Below, piece after piece: positions 19,120 to 27,540 of a stretch of 64,000 nucleotides of DNA (its first letter is position 1; every line of letters begins with the position of its first letter). Origin of the DNA: PGYR01 sp046290495 (lineage in GTDB: Bacteria; Bacteroidota; Ignavibacteria; Kapaibacteriales; UBA2268); NCBI GenBank assembly GCA_046290495.1, contig JBKAGT010000005.1:1054001-1118000 (forward strand). Direction: 5' to 3'. The position numbers and the translations under genes were made by a program. The notes under the pieces were generated by a model. That model was not told where the DNA came from, made no database searches, and saw only the letters and a program-made list of their open reading frames with translations.

Positions 19120-19234
19120 ATGAATAGATAGGTTGACTATTTGGTGTTTGGGTTGGGTATTGGTATATTACAAACTTGACCTAAAAGAATTTTTGTTAGT
19201 TATGTATAAAATTTGAAACAAAATAAACCGATAT

Positions 19235-21790
19235 ATGTTTGAAAAGGACGACGAGAAATATTTATTACGACAGATAAGCAATAATCAAGCTGTACTATTT
19301 CTTGGGTCAGGATTTTCTCTTGATGCAAATAATAAATTAAATGAAAGTTTCCCTACAGGATGGGGCTTCAGTAAAAAACTCTGGGAATTTCTTAAGTTTG
19401 ATGGTGACTACGATAATACCAGCCTTCCTGAAATGTATCAAGCATTCCTTAACAAGGGGTTAAAGAAAGACCTCAAAGTTTCATTTTTGAATGACAACTT
19501 AACTAGCTCTGAAATTCCTAGTTCTTATGATGCATTAATCAACCCTTTCTGGTTTAAAATTTATACAACAAATATTGATGACATCATTGAAAAAACTTAT
19601 AGAAGAAATCGGAAAAGTATTGAAGAGTTACAATACCCTTTCGATCAATTTTCTGAGAGAGATCAATCTCTAGAAAAAACGCAGATAATATACTTACATG
19701 GCAAATTACCCTGTGATCCCAATCAAGTAATTTTTTCTCCACAACAATATGCAAAAGCACAGCTAACACACGAACCCCTTTATGGGCAATTTGTTTATGA
19801 CTATTCCACATTACCAACGATTTTTATAGGAACTGAACTCAATGAGCCTCTCTTCGAAAGATATATTGTTGCTAGAGAGGCACGATTTGGATTCAAAGAA
19901 AGAAGACCCAAATCGTATCTAATAGCACCATCATTATCACCTGTAAAGGCAGAAAACCTTAAAAAGAACTATAATGTTCACCACATTAAAGGAACAACAA
20001 AGATTTTTTTAGAATGGCTTTTATCCATCAACCATCTGTTGCCTAATAAAGATGAAATCCTTAAAAGGACATTCCCTAATCTTTTGAATATTTATGAATA
20101 TGCTAGTATCGCTGACATATCAAAGAAATCTATCCAACAATTTGCTAAATCTTTTAACCGAGTTCCTAAAGAGTTAAAACCGATTGAAGAACGTTCAGGA
20201 TTTCTAATGGGCACCTCACCGAGATGGAATGATATAATTACTGATCTTGATGTGCCAAGGACTATAACTAAGACCCTAATAGTTGAATCTGAGAGTTTTT
20301 TATCATCGGAAAACCAAAAAGATAAAACTAAGGTGATTTGCCTTTTCGGTTATGCAGGCTCAGGTAAATCAACTTTACTAAAGAGATTAGGAATTTCTCT
20401 TTCTCAACAAGGAAGAACTGTATTCCTTTCTTACTCTGATTTTATACCAAGAAAAGATGACATAATCAATGTCATAGGGACAATTAATGAAAGAGTTGTA
20501 CTTCTTTTTGACAATTCAAATAATGCAATATCACAACTTCCAAGGCTATTAACAGCTTTCAACAAAGAGCTTTCAAAACCGCCTTTGATTGTACTTGCCA
20601 TCAGAAGTAACTATGTTGATAGACTCGATCAATATGTGACGCCTGACATGGTTGACTTAAAAAAAATCTCAATACCAAATCTTGATGATGACGAAATAAA
20701 CTACCTTGTTGAAAAATTAGATCAAAACAATTTACTAGGTGTTCTAAATGGAATGAACCCTTATCAACGAGTGAAAGAGTTCAAGAATAGGGCACATCGT
20801 CAAATATTGGTTGCAATGAAAGAAGCTACAAATGGTAAGTCTTTTAATGATATTATACAAGACGAGTATGATTCTTTAGAACCTAGAGAAGCTAAGTTAC
20901 TAGCATTGTGCCTAGCTCTAAACACAGAATTAGGATTTACAAATAGCAAACAAGATATAATTGGGTTCTCAAATGCTCCTCAGAATGAGGCATTGCACTA
21001 CTTAGAAACTGTATTACAAGGAACTATTATTAGTGTGGGGAGTACTAAAAATCGCTTTATGCTAAGGCATAAGATTCTTGCTGACTATATTATTAAGAAT
21101 TGTGCCTCTGCTGAAGAATTAAAGGAAGCTTACGTAAGAGTGCTTTCAGTTCTTGCTCCTGAATTGATTAAATCGAAAGGGCCTTCAAAAATTTTCAATT
21201 TATATAAAGCGCTAATTAATCATAAACAGCTCTATAATAGATTTAAAAAGGACATAAATTTAGCAAGAAAAGTGTATGAATCAATAACTGACTATTTCAA
21301 AACGGATCACCACTTTTGGCTTCAATATGGTTCATTAGAAATGGAAGGAAAAGGTGGCGATTTGCTATTGTCTGAAAATTACATTTCACAAGCAGAATCA
21401 CTATCTCCAAATTCTAATTTTGTAAAAACTGCAAAATGTAATTTGCTCTTTAGACAAGCTTTTTCTGCCGAAAGTCTTGAAAAAGCTAAAGAATATAGGT
21501 ATGAAGCTGACAATTTGGCTCATGCATTAATCTTAGGTATCGGTAAAAAAGAACAAATCATCTTCCACATTTATTGTGTAGGTAGATACCAGTACCTTTC
21601 AAAATGGTGTAAAGATAAGGAAGAGAAGAAGGCTGAACTTAATGAAATTAAAAACTCAATAAATACTGGAATGACATTTCACCCCTTTAGTAAAAAATTA
21701 AATTTAATATTAGAAACAGTTAATCGTGCATACCTTCAAATAGGTATTAACGAAGATCTTGAAGATCCTCAATTACCAGACTTTCTTTAA
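19235..21790 (+). CDS. SIR2-like domain fused to STAND-type P-loop NTPase; probable antiphage defence protein
   Basis: The 851-residue protein has three parts. Residues ~8-265 are a SIR2-like (NADase-type) domain: FLGSGFS (22-28) is the NAD-binding loop, TTNID (111-115, N113) and LHG (H155) sit at the catalytic positions, and FIGTEL (197-202) matches the second nucleotide-binding segment. Residues ~365-640 are a P-loop NTPase with Walker A GYAGSGKST (372-380) and Walker B VVLLFDNSN (421-429, D426). The remainder is helical and TPR/superhelical-like (YISQAESLSPNSNFVKTAKC), a likely sensor. The order SIR2, NTPase, helical sensor resembles Avs5 and other SIR2-STAND systems, in which target recognition triggers NAD+ depletion and abortive infection. 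It is a single gene between a terminator and the convergent rnhB, with no recombinase or partner gene. Family membership is confident; defence function is inferred. Confidence 0.85.
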   Translation: MFEKDDEKYLLRQISNNQAVLFLGSGFSLDANNKLNESFPTGWGFSKKLWEFLKFDGDYDNTSLPEMYQAFLNKGLKKDLKVSFLNDNLTSSEIPSSYDALINPFWFKIYTTNIDDIIEKTYRRNRKSIEELQYPFDQFSERDQSLEKTQIIYLHGKLPCDPNQVIFSPQQYAKAQLTHEPLYGQFVYDYSTLPTIFIGTELNEPLFERYIVAREARFGFKERRPKSYLIAPSLSPVKAENLKKNYNVHHIKGTTKIFLEWLLSINHLLPNKDEILKRTFPNLLNIYEYASIADISKKSIQQFAKSFNRVPKELKPIEERSGFLMGTSPRWNDIITDLDVPRTITKTLIVESESFLSSENQKDKTKVICLFGYAGSGKSTLLKRLGISLSQQGRTVFLSYSDFIPRKDDIINVIGTINERVVLLFDNSNNAISQLPRLLTAFNKELSKPPLIVLAIRSNYVDRLDQYVTPDMVDLKKISIPNLDDDEINYLVEKLDQNNLLGVLNGMNPYQRVKEFKNRAHRQILVAMKEATNGKSFNDIIQDEYDSLEPREAKLLALCLALNTELGFTNSKQDIIGFSNAPQNEALHYLETVLQGTIISVGSTKNRFMLRHKILADYIIKNCASAEELKEAYVRVLSVLAPELIKSKGPSKIFNLYKALINHKQLYNRFKKDINLARKVYESITDYFKTDHHFWLQYGSLEMEGKGGDLLLSENYISQAESLSPNSNFVKTAKCNLLFRQAFSAESLEKAKEYRYEADNLAHALILGIGKKEQIIFHIYCVGRYQYLSKWCKDKEEKKAELNEIKNSINTGMTFHPFSKKLNLILETVNRAYLQIGINEDLEDPQLPDFL

Positions 21791-21859
21791 AATTATAATA
21801 TTATTTATAGCAAATTTTAAAAGATTGTTACACTTTTTTTGTTATTAATTTATCCCCCC

Positions 21860-22483
21860 CTAAAACAACCCCTTAACCCGATTCTCATACTTAACTAAGA
21901 AGCTATTGCGATGGATTGGGCATTTGCCGTGTTGGTCTATAGCGGCGAAGTGTTTTTTGCTACCATAGCCCTTGTGGGTATCGAATCCATATTGGGGGAA
22001 CTCAGTGTGGTAGTCTATCATCATTCTGTCCCTTGTCACTTTTGCTATTATTGATGCAGCAGCGATAGACATTGACTTTTGGTCACCTTTGATTATTGTT
22101 TGGTAGTTCGGGTATTTTAGTGATTTGAATCTATTGCCATCTATCAGCAGGAAGTCGGGCTTGCTTTTCAGGTTGTCGGCAGCCAATTCCATCGCCATAT
22201 AAGTAGCGTTCATTATATTTATCTCATCTATTTTCTTGTGGCCCACTACCCCCACTCCGTAGGAAATATCATCACTATTCGTAATAATATCAAACAACTC
22301 ATCTTTCACTTTGTCGGAAAGCTTTTTGGAGTCATTGAGTTGAGGTATTTCGATTTGATTGTGGAACACAACTGCGGCAGCCACCACAGGCCCTGCTAGT
22401 GGCCCTCGCCCTGCCTCATCTATACCTGCTATGCAGGAGTATTCTGTTAGTGTGTTTTCATATTCGAAGTCAGGAGTAGTCAT
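21860..22483 (-). CDS. rnhB: Ribonuclease HII
   Basis: RNase HII removes ribonucleotides from DNA by cutting RNA:DNA hybrids. The 207-residue sequence has the acidic active site: GIDEAGRGPLAGP (D22, E23), LLIDGNRF (D115) and KVTRDR with a further acidic residue at D152; IKGDQKSMSIAAASIIAK is the conserved lysine/serine block. Its start overlaps the stop of the upstream small gene by four bases. It is the last gene of the pterin operon and converges on the SIR2-NTPase gene, 69 bases away. Confidence 0.96.
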   Translation of the reverse strand: MTTPDFEYENTLTEYSCIAGIDEAGRGPLAGPVVAAAVVFHNQIEIPQLNDSKKLSDKVKDELFDIITNSDDISYGVGVVGHKKIDEINIMNATYMAMELAADNLKSKPDFLLIDGNRFKSLKYPNYQTIIKGDQKSMSIAAASIIAKVTRDRMMIDYHTEFPQYGFDTHKGYGSKKHFAAIDQHGKCPIHRNSFLVKYENRVKGLF

Positions 22484-23007
22484 TGGGATTTAATTAATAA
22501 CTTGATTTCTTCTTTTAGACCTAAAGCTTTATCCCTGTTTAAGACTCTATTGTAGATTTCCATCTTTCCATCGAACTCGAAACTTACGTATTTGATATCT
22601 GATAATTCCGTCAATGTAAATGTTGTAGTCAATAAATATTCAAGTGGTTCTACTTTTTCGTATATTTTTTTGTATTTAAACTGTCTAATTTTAATATATA
22701 ATGTATCATTAGAGGAATTAAAAGAGTAAATTGATTTATTAGGATCAGTACTCTTATTAACCATATTAACAAGTAATTGAGAGTATAGTGAATCGATGAT
22801 TATATCTTCTTTTATTAATTTATCATTCATACGGTCATACTCCCAGAGTGGTAGACAGCAAAATGTAGTTGAGATAATTGAGTCAGTTGTAGTTGTATTT
22901 GTTAGCTTATCAAGGTCAAAATTCGTTTGACTCTGTAAGCTATCTGGGATTACAGCAAACAACACTGTTATCAATGTCAATATCCTTATGCTGGTTATCA
23001 AAACCAT
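22480..23007 (-). CDS. Putative secreted protein, unknown
   Basis: The ATG at 23007 lies two bases past the folE stop; a TTG three codons earlier is also in frame. The 175-residue product has a signal peptide (SIRILTLITVLFAVIPDSLQSQ) and then no motif I recognise. It is rich in Asp, Lys and beta-prone stretches (YIKIRQFKYKKIYEKVEPLEYLL is one). It is wedged between folE and rnhB with start/stop overlaps on both sides, so it is surely translated as part of the operon. Function not assignable. Confidence 0.7.
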   Translation of the reverse strand: MVLITSIRILTLITVLFAVIPDSLQSQTNFDLDKLTNTTTTDSIISTTFCCLPLWEYDRMNDKLIKEDIIIDSLYSQLLVNMVNKSTDPNKSIYSFNSSNDTLYIKIRQFKYKKIYEKVEPLEYLLTTTFTLTELSDIKYVSFEFDGKMEIYNRVLNRDKALGLKEEIKLLIKSQ

Positions 23008-23008
23008 C

Positions 23009-23641
23009 CTAATCAATCAGACGCATAAATTCCTGGCGTAGATTCATATCAGTGAGCAATCTTCCTCTCAGAACTGACGTGGCCATCTCAGAGTGGCTCT
23101 CATCTGCCGATACCCCGCGAGCAATCATACAATAGTGCCTTGCCTTGATTACTACTCCCAATGCTTTGGGCTTTAGCAGGTCTTCCAAGAAATCAGCTAT
23201 TTGCTCGCCGAGTTCCTCTTGTATCTGCCCTCTACGCGCAAAATGCTCAGTTATACGAGTCAGTTTTGACAAACCAATCACATTTTCATTTGGTATATAG
23301 CCGATAGCCGCATATCCAGAAATTGGCTGCCAATGGTGAGAACAAAGTGACATTACTTTTATCCCTTTGGATATTACCAGCTCATTCACCTTCGATCTGT
23401 TTGGGAATACGGTAAGCTTGGGTGGCGGATTGAATCTACCTTTCAGCAATTCATCCACATACATTTTCGCCATTCTTCTCGGAGTATCAGATGAGTTCGG
23501 GTCATTGGGGTCAATTTTTAAGATTTTCTGCACTTCTTTGAACTTTACTTCAAGCTCATCTCTCATTCTAGTTTGCTCTTCAGTAGACAAAGGTTTGTTG
23601 CCATTTGCATCGAAAGCTTCGTTCAGCAATTCATTACTCAT
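23009..23641 (-). CDS. folE: GTP cyclohydrolase I (FolE type)
   Basis: FolE turns GTP into 7,8-dihydroneopterin triphosphate, the entry step to folate and to tetrahydrobiopterin or queuosine. From the ATG at 23641 it has 210 residues. The zinc site is C100, H103 and C171 (LCSHHWQP, YCMIARGV), spaced as in E. coli FolE (C110, H113, C181); IGLSKLTRI and the RRMAKMY helix are also present. The frame extends four codons further to a TTG. It is four bases downstream of the pyruvoyl-tetrahydropterin synthase gene. Confidence 0.95.
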   Translation of the reverse strand: MSNELLNEAFDANGNKPLSTEEQTRMRDELEVKFKEVQKILKIDPNDPNSSDTPRRMAKMYVDELLKGRFNPPPKLTVFPNRSKVNELVISKGIKVMSLCSHHWQPISGYAAIGYIPNENVIGLSKLTRITEHFARRGQIQEELGEQIADFLEDLLKPKALGVVIKARHYCMIARGVSADESHSEMATSVLRGRLLTDMNLRQEFMRLID

Positions 23642-23645
23642 AAGT

Positions 23646-24077
23646 TTACCCAAACCTGTTTATTTCTATATCTTCTCCGTAGTACTCTACCCAAGAATCT
23701 GGAGTCTCATTCAGCTTAATCTTGTACAGCTCACCGTTCGTGATCTCCGGCTCTAATATCCTCCATATCAGCACAGCTATGTTCTCTACAGTCGGTATTA
23801 CCCCTTGAAGAAAATCAACATCTTTATTCAAATGCTTGTGATCTAAGCGAGATACAACTTTCTCTTTGAGAAGCAATTTCAGCTTTTTCAAATCGTAAAC
23901 GTAACCTGTCTCTGGGTCTGGATTGCCCTTTATAGTTACTTCTAATATATAGTTGTGTCCATGACCATTGGGGTTATTACACTTATCGAATACTTCCTCA
24001 TTTTTATCAAAATCCCACTCTGGATTGTATAGTCTATGTGAAGCGCTAAAATCTACTCTTTTTGTAATTTGTATCAT
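23646..24077 (-). CDS. 6-pyruvoyl-tetrahydropterin / 6-carboxytetrahydropterin synthase family enzyme
   Basis: The 143-residue protein uses dihydroneopterin triphosphate as substrate. Zinc ligands are H14 (FSASHR) and H39/H41 of the segment CNNPNGHGHNY, with catalytic C33. This Cys-to-HGH spacing is that of animal 6-pyruvoyl-tetrahydropterin synthase; E. coli QueD has the shorter CxxxHGH form. LDHKHLNKD supplies the catalytic Asp-His, and ETPDS the late Glu. The product is therefore more likely 6-pyruvoyl-tetrahydropterin (route to biopterin-type cofactors) than the queuosine precursor, though bacterial members can be promiscuous. It is first in the operon with folE, which makes its substrate. 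Confidence 0.93.
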   Translation of the reverse strand: MIQITKRVDFSASHRLYNPEWDFDKNEEVFDKCNNPNGHGHNYILEVTIKGNPDPETGYVYDLKKLKLLLKEKVVSRLDHKHLNKDVDFLQGVIPTVENIAVLIWRILEPEITNGELYKIKLNETPDSWVEYYGEDIEINRFG

Positions 24078-24122
24078 ATATAACCTTATTTGTTTTTTCC
24101 AGTATTACGGATATACAATGTT

Positions 24123-24130
24123 TATATTTG
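24123..24130 (+). promoter_or_regulatory. Candidate Bacteroidota -7 element (TATATTTG) before the DUF4292-lptD operon
   Basis: An exact TAnnTTTG match lies 36 bases before the ATG at 24167 in the divergent intergenic region. No good TTTG -33 box was found at the usual distance, so support is moderate. On the opposite strand TAACTTTG (24161-24154) could serve the pterin operon. Confidence 0.4.
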
Positions 24131-24166
24131 TAAATTAGGTTGTGTAAATAAAACAAAGTTACAAAA

Positions 24167-24916
24167 ATGAAAAAACTAATTATCGCATTATTATCGCTAA
24201 CTATTTTGTGGGGCTGTAGTAGCGTAACAGAAGATACCAGCAAACTAGACACCAAATTCACTGAACTAAGCTCCACAACAGCAAATAATTTAGAGCTGTC
24301 AGGTAAAATAGAAATCAGTGTAGATGGTCAGAATTTCAATCTTAATACTAATATATATTCTGCTAAGTCAGATTCAGTTCTAATGGTGCTGAAGGCATTT
24401 ATGGGTATTCCAGCTGCAAAAGTATATATGACTCCCAATAGTTTCAAAGCATTCAATGTTATTGAGAATAAAGCTTTTTATGGTGTTCCATCCAAAGATA
24501 ACATCCAAAAAGCAGTTAATATTGGTTTCTCTTACAAAGATGTAGTAGCTCTTATCCGAAATGAACCCAACACTATAGATGGCTACAAGTTAAACGAGAG
24601 TGAGTCTAATGACGAAGAAGCACTTTACTACAGGAATTTCAAAGGTGAGTATATAGAATTTATCAAATTCAATTTAGAAGAAAAATACATATCCCAGTAT
24701 CAACAGAAATCAGCAGAAAATGAACTATTGCTCAATGTGTTTTTCGAAGAGCCCAAAAAAGTAGGCGATAGAAATATGCCAAGTAAAGTAACTGCTCTAA
24801 TCTTAGAAAATGAAGGCAAAGTCAAGTTTGATTTCGAAGAGATAAAGATAGTAGAAAACTTTGGAACAGCTTTTGATTTCTCAATTCCAAGTAACGTAAC
24901 TAAAATAGAATTATAA
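24167..24916 (+). CDS. DUF4292 lipoprotein (LolB-like), LPS-transport neighbourhood
   Basis: The 249-residue lipoprotein has signal LLSLTILWGC with lipidation at the Cys. The body matches the DUF4292 pattern: LELSGKIEISVDGQNFNLN, SDSVLMVLKAFMGIPAAKVYMTP, an ENKAFYG segment and FDFSIPSNVTKIEL at the end. DUF4292 proteins have a LolB/LppX-like half-barrel that could carry lipid or lipoprotein; no member's function is firmly known to me. It stands six bases before lptD, suggesting co-transcription and a role in outer-membrane assembly. Confidence 0.85.
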   Translation: MKKLIIALLSLTILWGCSSVTEDTSKLDTKFTELSSTTANNLELSGKIEISVDGQNFNLNTNIYSAKSDSVLMVLKAFMGIPAAKVYMTPNSFKAFNVIENKAFYGVPSKDNIQKAVNIGFSYKDVVALIRNEPNTIDGYKLNESESNDEEALYYRNFKGEYIEFIKFNLEEKYISQYQQKSAENELLLNVFFEEPKKVGDRNMPSKVTALILENEGKVKFDFEEIKIVENFGTAFDFSIPSNVTKIEL

Positions 24917-24922
24917 TTATAA

Positions 24923-27538
24923 TTGCAGCAGACTAAAGTAAAGATATTACTGATTTGTATAATCATTTGTGTTATGTGTTCGGCAAGTGCGCATAATCTT
25001 TACTCTATGCAGTCTGACAGCTTGCAAACCCCAGAAGTTCAGCCAGATTCGCTAAACAATACAAATTCTACTGATAGTGTTGAAGTTTTGGATATGAACT
25101 TGCAATCGGATCTGGAACGAAAAGTAATCTACTCCGCCAAAGATAGTGCAATCTTTAGACCTGGGGACAGTATGCTTAGATTAAAAGGTGATGCCAAAGT
25201 TGACTATGGCTCAGACAAATTGGAAGCAGAGGTCATACTATTCGATATGGAGGCATCTAACTTAGATGCTATGGCTGTAAAAGATTCGAATGGCAGATAC
25301 TATGGGTTCCCCAGATATAATCAACAAGAGAATGAATACTTCGCAAAGCGATTGACATTCAACTTCAAGACAAAGAAAGGTGTGATAAGCTCAGGAGAAA
25401 CCGAGCTAACAGAAGGTTTTTACTATGGCGAAAAAATTAAGAGGATAAACGAAGAAGATATTTTCATCCAAGATGGTTTTTACACTACTTGCGACGCCCC
25501 AAAGCCACACTATTACTTCGGTTCACCAGAAATGAAAATAGCCGGGAAAGAGAAAGTTTTTATTGACCCATTGATTTTCTATGTTGAAGACATACCAGTA
25601 TTCATTTATCCATTCGGTGTGTTTTTCCCAAACAAGGGTGGAAGACAATCGGGTCTTATGGTTCCATCATTTGCTTCATCTGCTGGGAGAGGAATAATAT
25701 TTGATGATCTTGGCTTTTACTGGGCTACATCCGAATACTTCGACATGCAATTCACAACAGACTTCTATTCAAAAGGTGGGTACCTGTTAGGAACTAGGGC
25801 CAGATGGAATGTGACAGATGAGTATAGAGGGAACGCTAGTATGGAATATGGTAACACTCGGTTCAACACAGATGAGAATTATGTAACTGCATGGAGGTTT
25901 ACTTTAGACCACAGACAAAACTTGACTCCATATCAAAATTTAAGCGCTAATTTGAATTTCTCATCTTCTGATTTCAACAGAAATACCACTGCAAACCTGA
26001 ATGATCGTATTACTCAGTCAATAACTTCAAATGCTTCATATAGTGTTTCTTTTGATAATGGGTCTAATTTGTCAGCTGGTTATAACAGAGAGCAGAATAT
26101 AATTACAAACGAGCATGTACAGAACATTCCAGTTACGTATAGCATACCTAACTTGACTCTATTCAAAATGTTTGACAAAGACGTAACATTCAGAAATTCG
26201 AGTCAACTGAATTACACTCAGCAGAAAAGACAAGATATTTCAATTGAAGAAACTGAGATTGACACTAACTTCACCAATGAAGAAAGAAAGTATCTAAGCC
26301 ACTCTCCTTCTATCACTTTTAGTTTGCCAAGGATTTATAATTTCAATATTACTCCAAGCTTTAATTTTGGAGTTAATAATTATTTCCGTAAAATGAACCA
26401 AACTTACAATAGTGAAACTGGTGAAGTAGAAAGAAGTTTTGAAAAGGGATTCTTCTCAGAGTATTACTATAACTATGGTGTTAGTGTACAAACTAGACTT
26501 TATGGTATAATGAATTTTGGTGAAAGTGGACTAAAGGCATTCCGTCACACATTCGAACCAACAGTTAGTTATAGAATAAATCCAGATTTCTCAGGGGATA
26601 ATTATGACTTTTACGATTCATATTATAACGATGAACTGGATAGAGAAATCACATATAATAGATTCGAAGCAGATGGTGGCAGACATGCATCGTCCAGCTT
26701 ACAACAGAATATTGGAATTAATTTAGTTAATAGATTTGAAGCAAAAGTTTCATCCGACAGCACAGATAAAAATTTGGAGTTATTACAGTTCAATCTGAAT
26801 ACAAATTATAACGCAGCAGCCGATTCATTGAACTGGAGTGATATCAGTACATCATTCAGAACTCCTGCAATTAGTTTTGTCAGCTTCTCAGGAAATGCTA
26901 ACTTTACTTTATATGATGAAGCTGAAATTATCAATGATGAAAATGAAGTAGTCGGTTACGAAAAAATTAATACTTTTCTTTTGGAGAACAATAAAGGAAT
27001 AGCAAGGCTTACAAACCTAAACCTATCTTTGACAACTAGCTTCAATGCGGATGGCATAGAAGTTGCAGATAGCTTTGGCAGAGATGTAGAAGAAATTGAC
27101 TCTACAGAAAACGAAAGCTCACTAGGAGATAGGTTTTCACGTAGAATCAATCTGAACGAAGATGAAAGAAATCTATTTGGAGAGTGTAATCCAGGTCATC
27201 AACCTATTAGCATTCCATGGTCTGTGAATTTTGGGCTAAATTTCAGATATTCACAACCGTTTGAAAACAGAATAGATAGAAGTTTGAATTTGAGTTTGGG
27301 GCTACGATTTCAATTAACTGAAACTTGGCGATTCGATGCTAATGGATTGTACGATATGATTGACCAAGATTTGGAAAACACAAGTTTGAATATAACTAAG
27401 GATATGCACTGTTGGGATTTATCAGTTCGCTGGTATCCCACTGGTATTAATCAAGGGTTTTATTTACGTTTTGGTATTAAGGCATCTCAGTTGAGAGATT
27501 TGAAATTAGAGAAACGAGACAACCCTATATTTAGATAG
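24923..27538 (+). CDS. lptD: LPS-assembly outer-membrane protein LptD
   Basis: The 871-residue protein begins with a signal peptide (KILLICIIICVMCSASA). An OstA/LptA-type jellyroll domain follows (residues ~45-240: AIFRPGDSMLRLKGDAKVDYG, YTTCDAPKPHYYFGSPEMKI), and then a large beta barrel opening with the conserved IPVFIYPFGVFFPN and SGLMVPSF segments. The barrel has many alternating strands up to the C-terminal WYPTGINQGFYLRFGIKASQL. LptD inserts LPS into the outer leaflet. The start is TTG at 24923, six bases after the DUF4292 stop; the next in-frame ATG would cut the signal peptide. lptE is not recognised in this window. Confidence 0.93.
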   Translation: MQQTKVKILLICIIICVMCSASAHNLYSMQSDSLQTPEVQPDSLNNTNSTDSVEVLDMNLQSDLERKVIYSAKDSAIFRPGDSMLRLKGDAKVDYGSDKLEAEVILFDMEASNLDAMAVKDSNGRYYGFPRYNQQENEYFAKRLTFNFKTKKGVISSGETELTEGFYYGEKIKRINEEDIFIQDGFYTTCDAPKPHYYFGSPEMKIAGKEKVFIDPLIFYVEDIPVFIYPFGVFFPNKGGRQSGLMVPSFASSAGRGIIFDDLGFYWATSEYFDMQFTTDFYSKGGYLLGTRARWNVTDEYRGNASMEYGNTRFNTDENYVTAWRFTLDHRQNLTPYQNLSANLNFSSSDFNRNTTANLNDRITQSITSNASYSVSFDNGSNLSAGYNREQNIITNEHVQNIPVTYSIPNLTLFKMFDKDVTFRNSSQLNYTQQKRQDISIEETEIDTNFTNEERKYLSHSPSITFSLPRIYNFNITPSFNFGVNNYFRKMNQTYNSETGEVERSFEKGFFSEYYYNYGVSVQTRLYGIMNFGESGLKAFRHTFEPTVSYRINPDFSGDNYDFYDSYYNDELDREITYNRFEADGGRHASSSLQQNIGINLVNRFEAKVSSDSTDKNLELLQFNLNTNYNAAADSLNWSDISTSFRTPAISFVSFSGNANFTLYDEAEIINDENEVVGYEKINTFLLENNKGIARLTNLNLSLTTSFNADGIEVADSFGRDVEEIDSTENESSLGDRFSRRINLNEDERNLFGECNPGHQPISIPWSVNFGLNFRYSQPFENRIDRSLNLSLGLRFQLTETWRFDANGLYDMIDQDLENTSLNITKDMHCWDLSVRWYPTGINQGFYLRFGIKASQLRDLKLEKRDNPIFR

Positions 27539-27540
27539 AA

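Noticed and set aside
19120..19234. Possible attachment site or mobile-element border upstream of the SIR2-NTPase gene
   Set aside because: No direct repeat was found between this region and 21790-21860, and there is no integrase or transposase; insertion history cannot be read from one genome.
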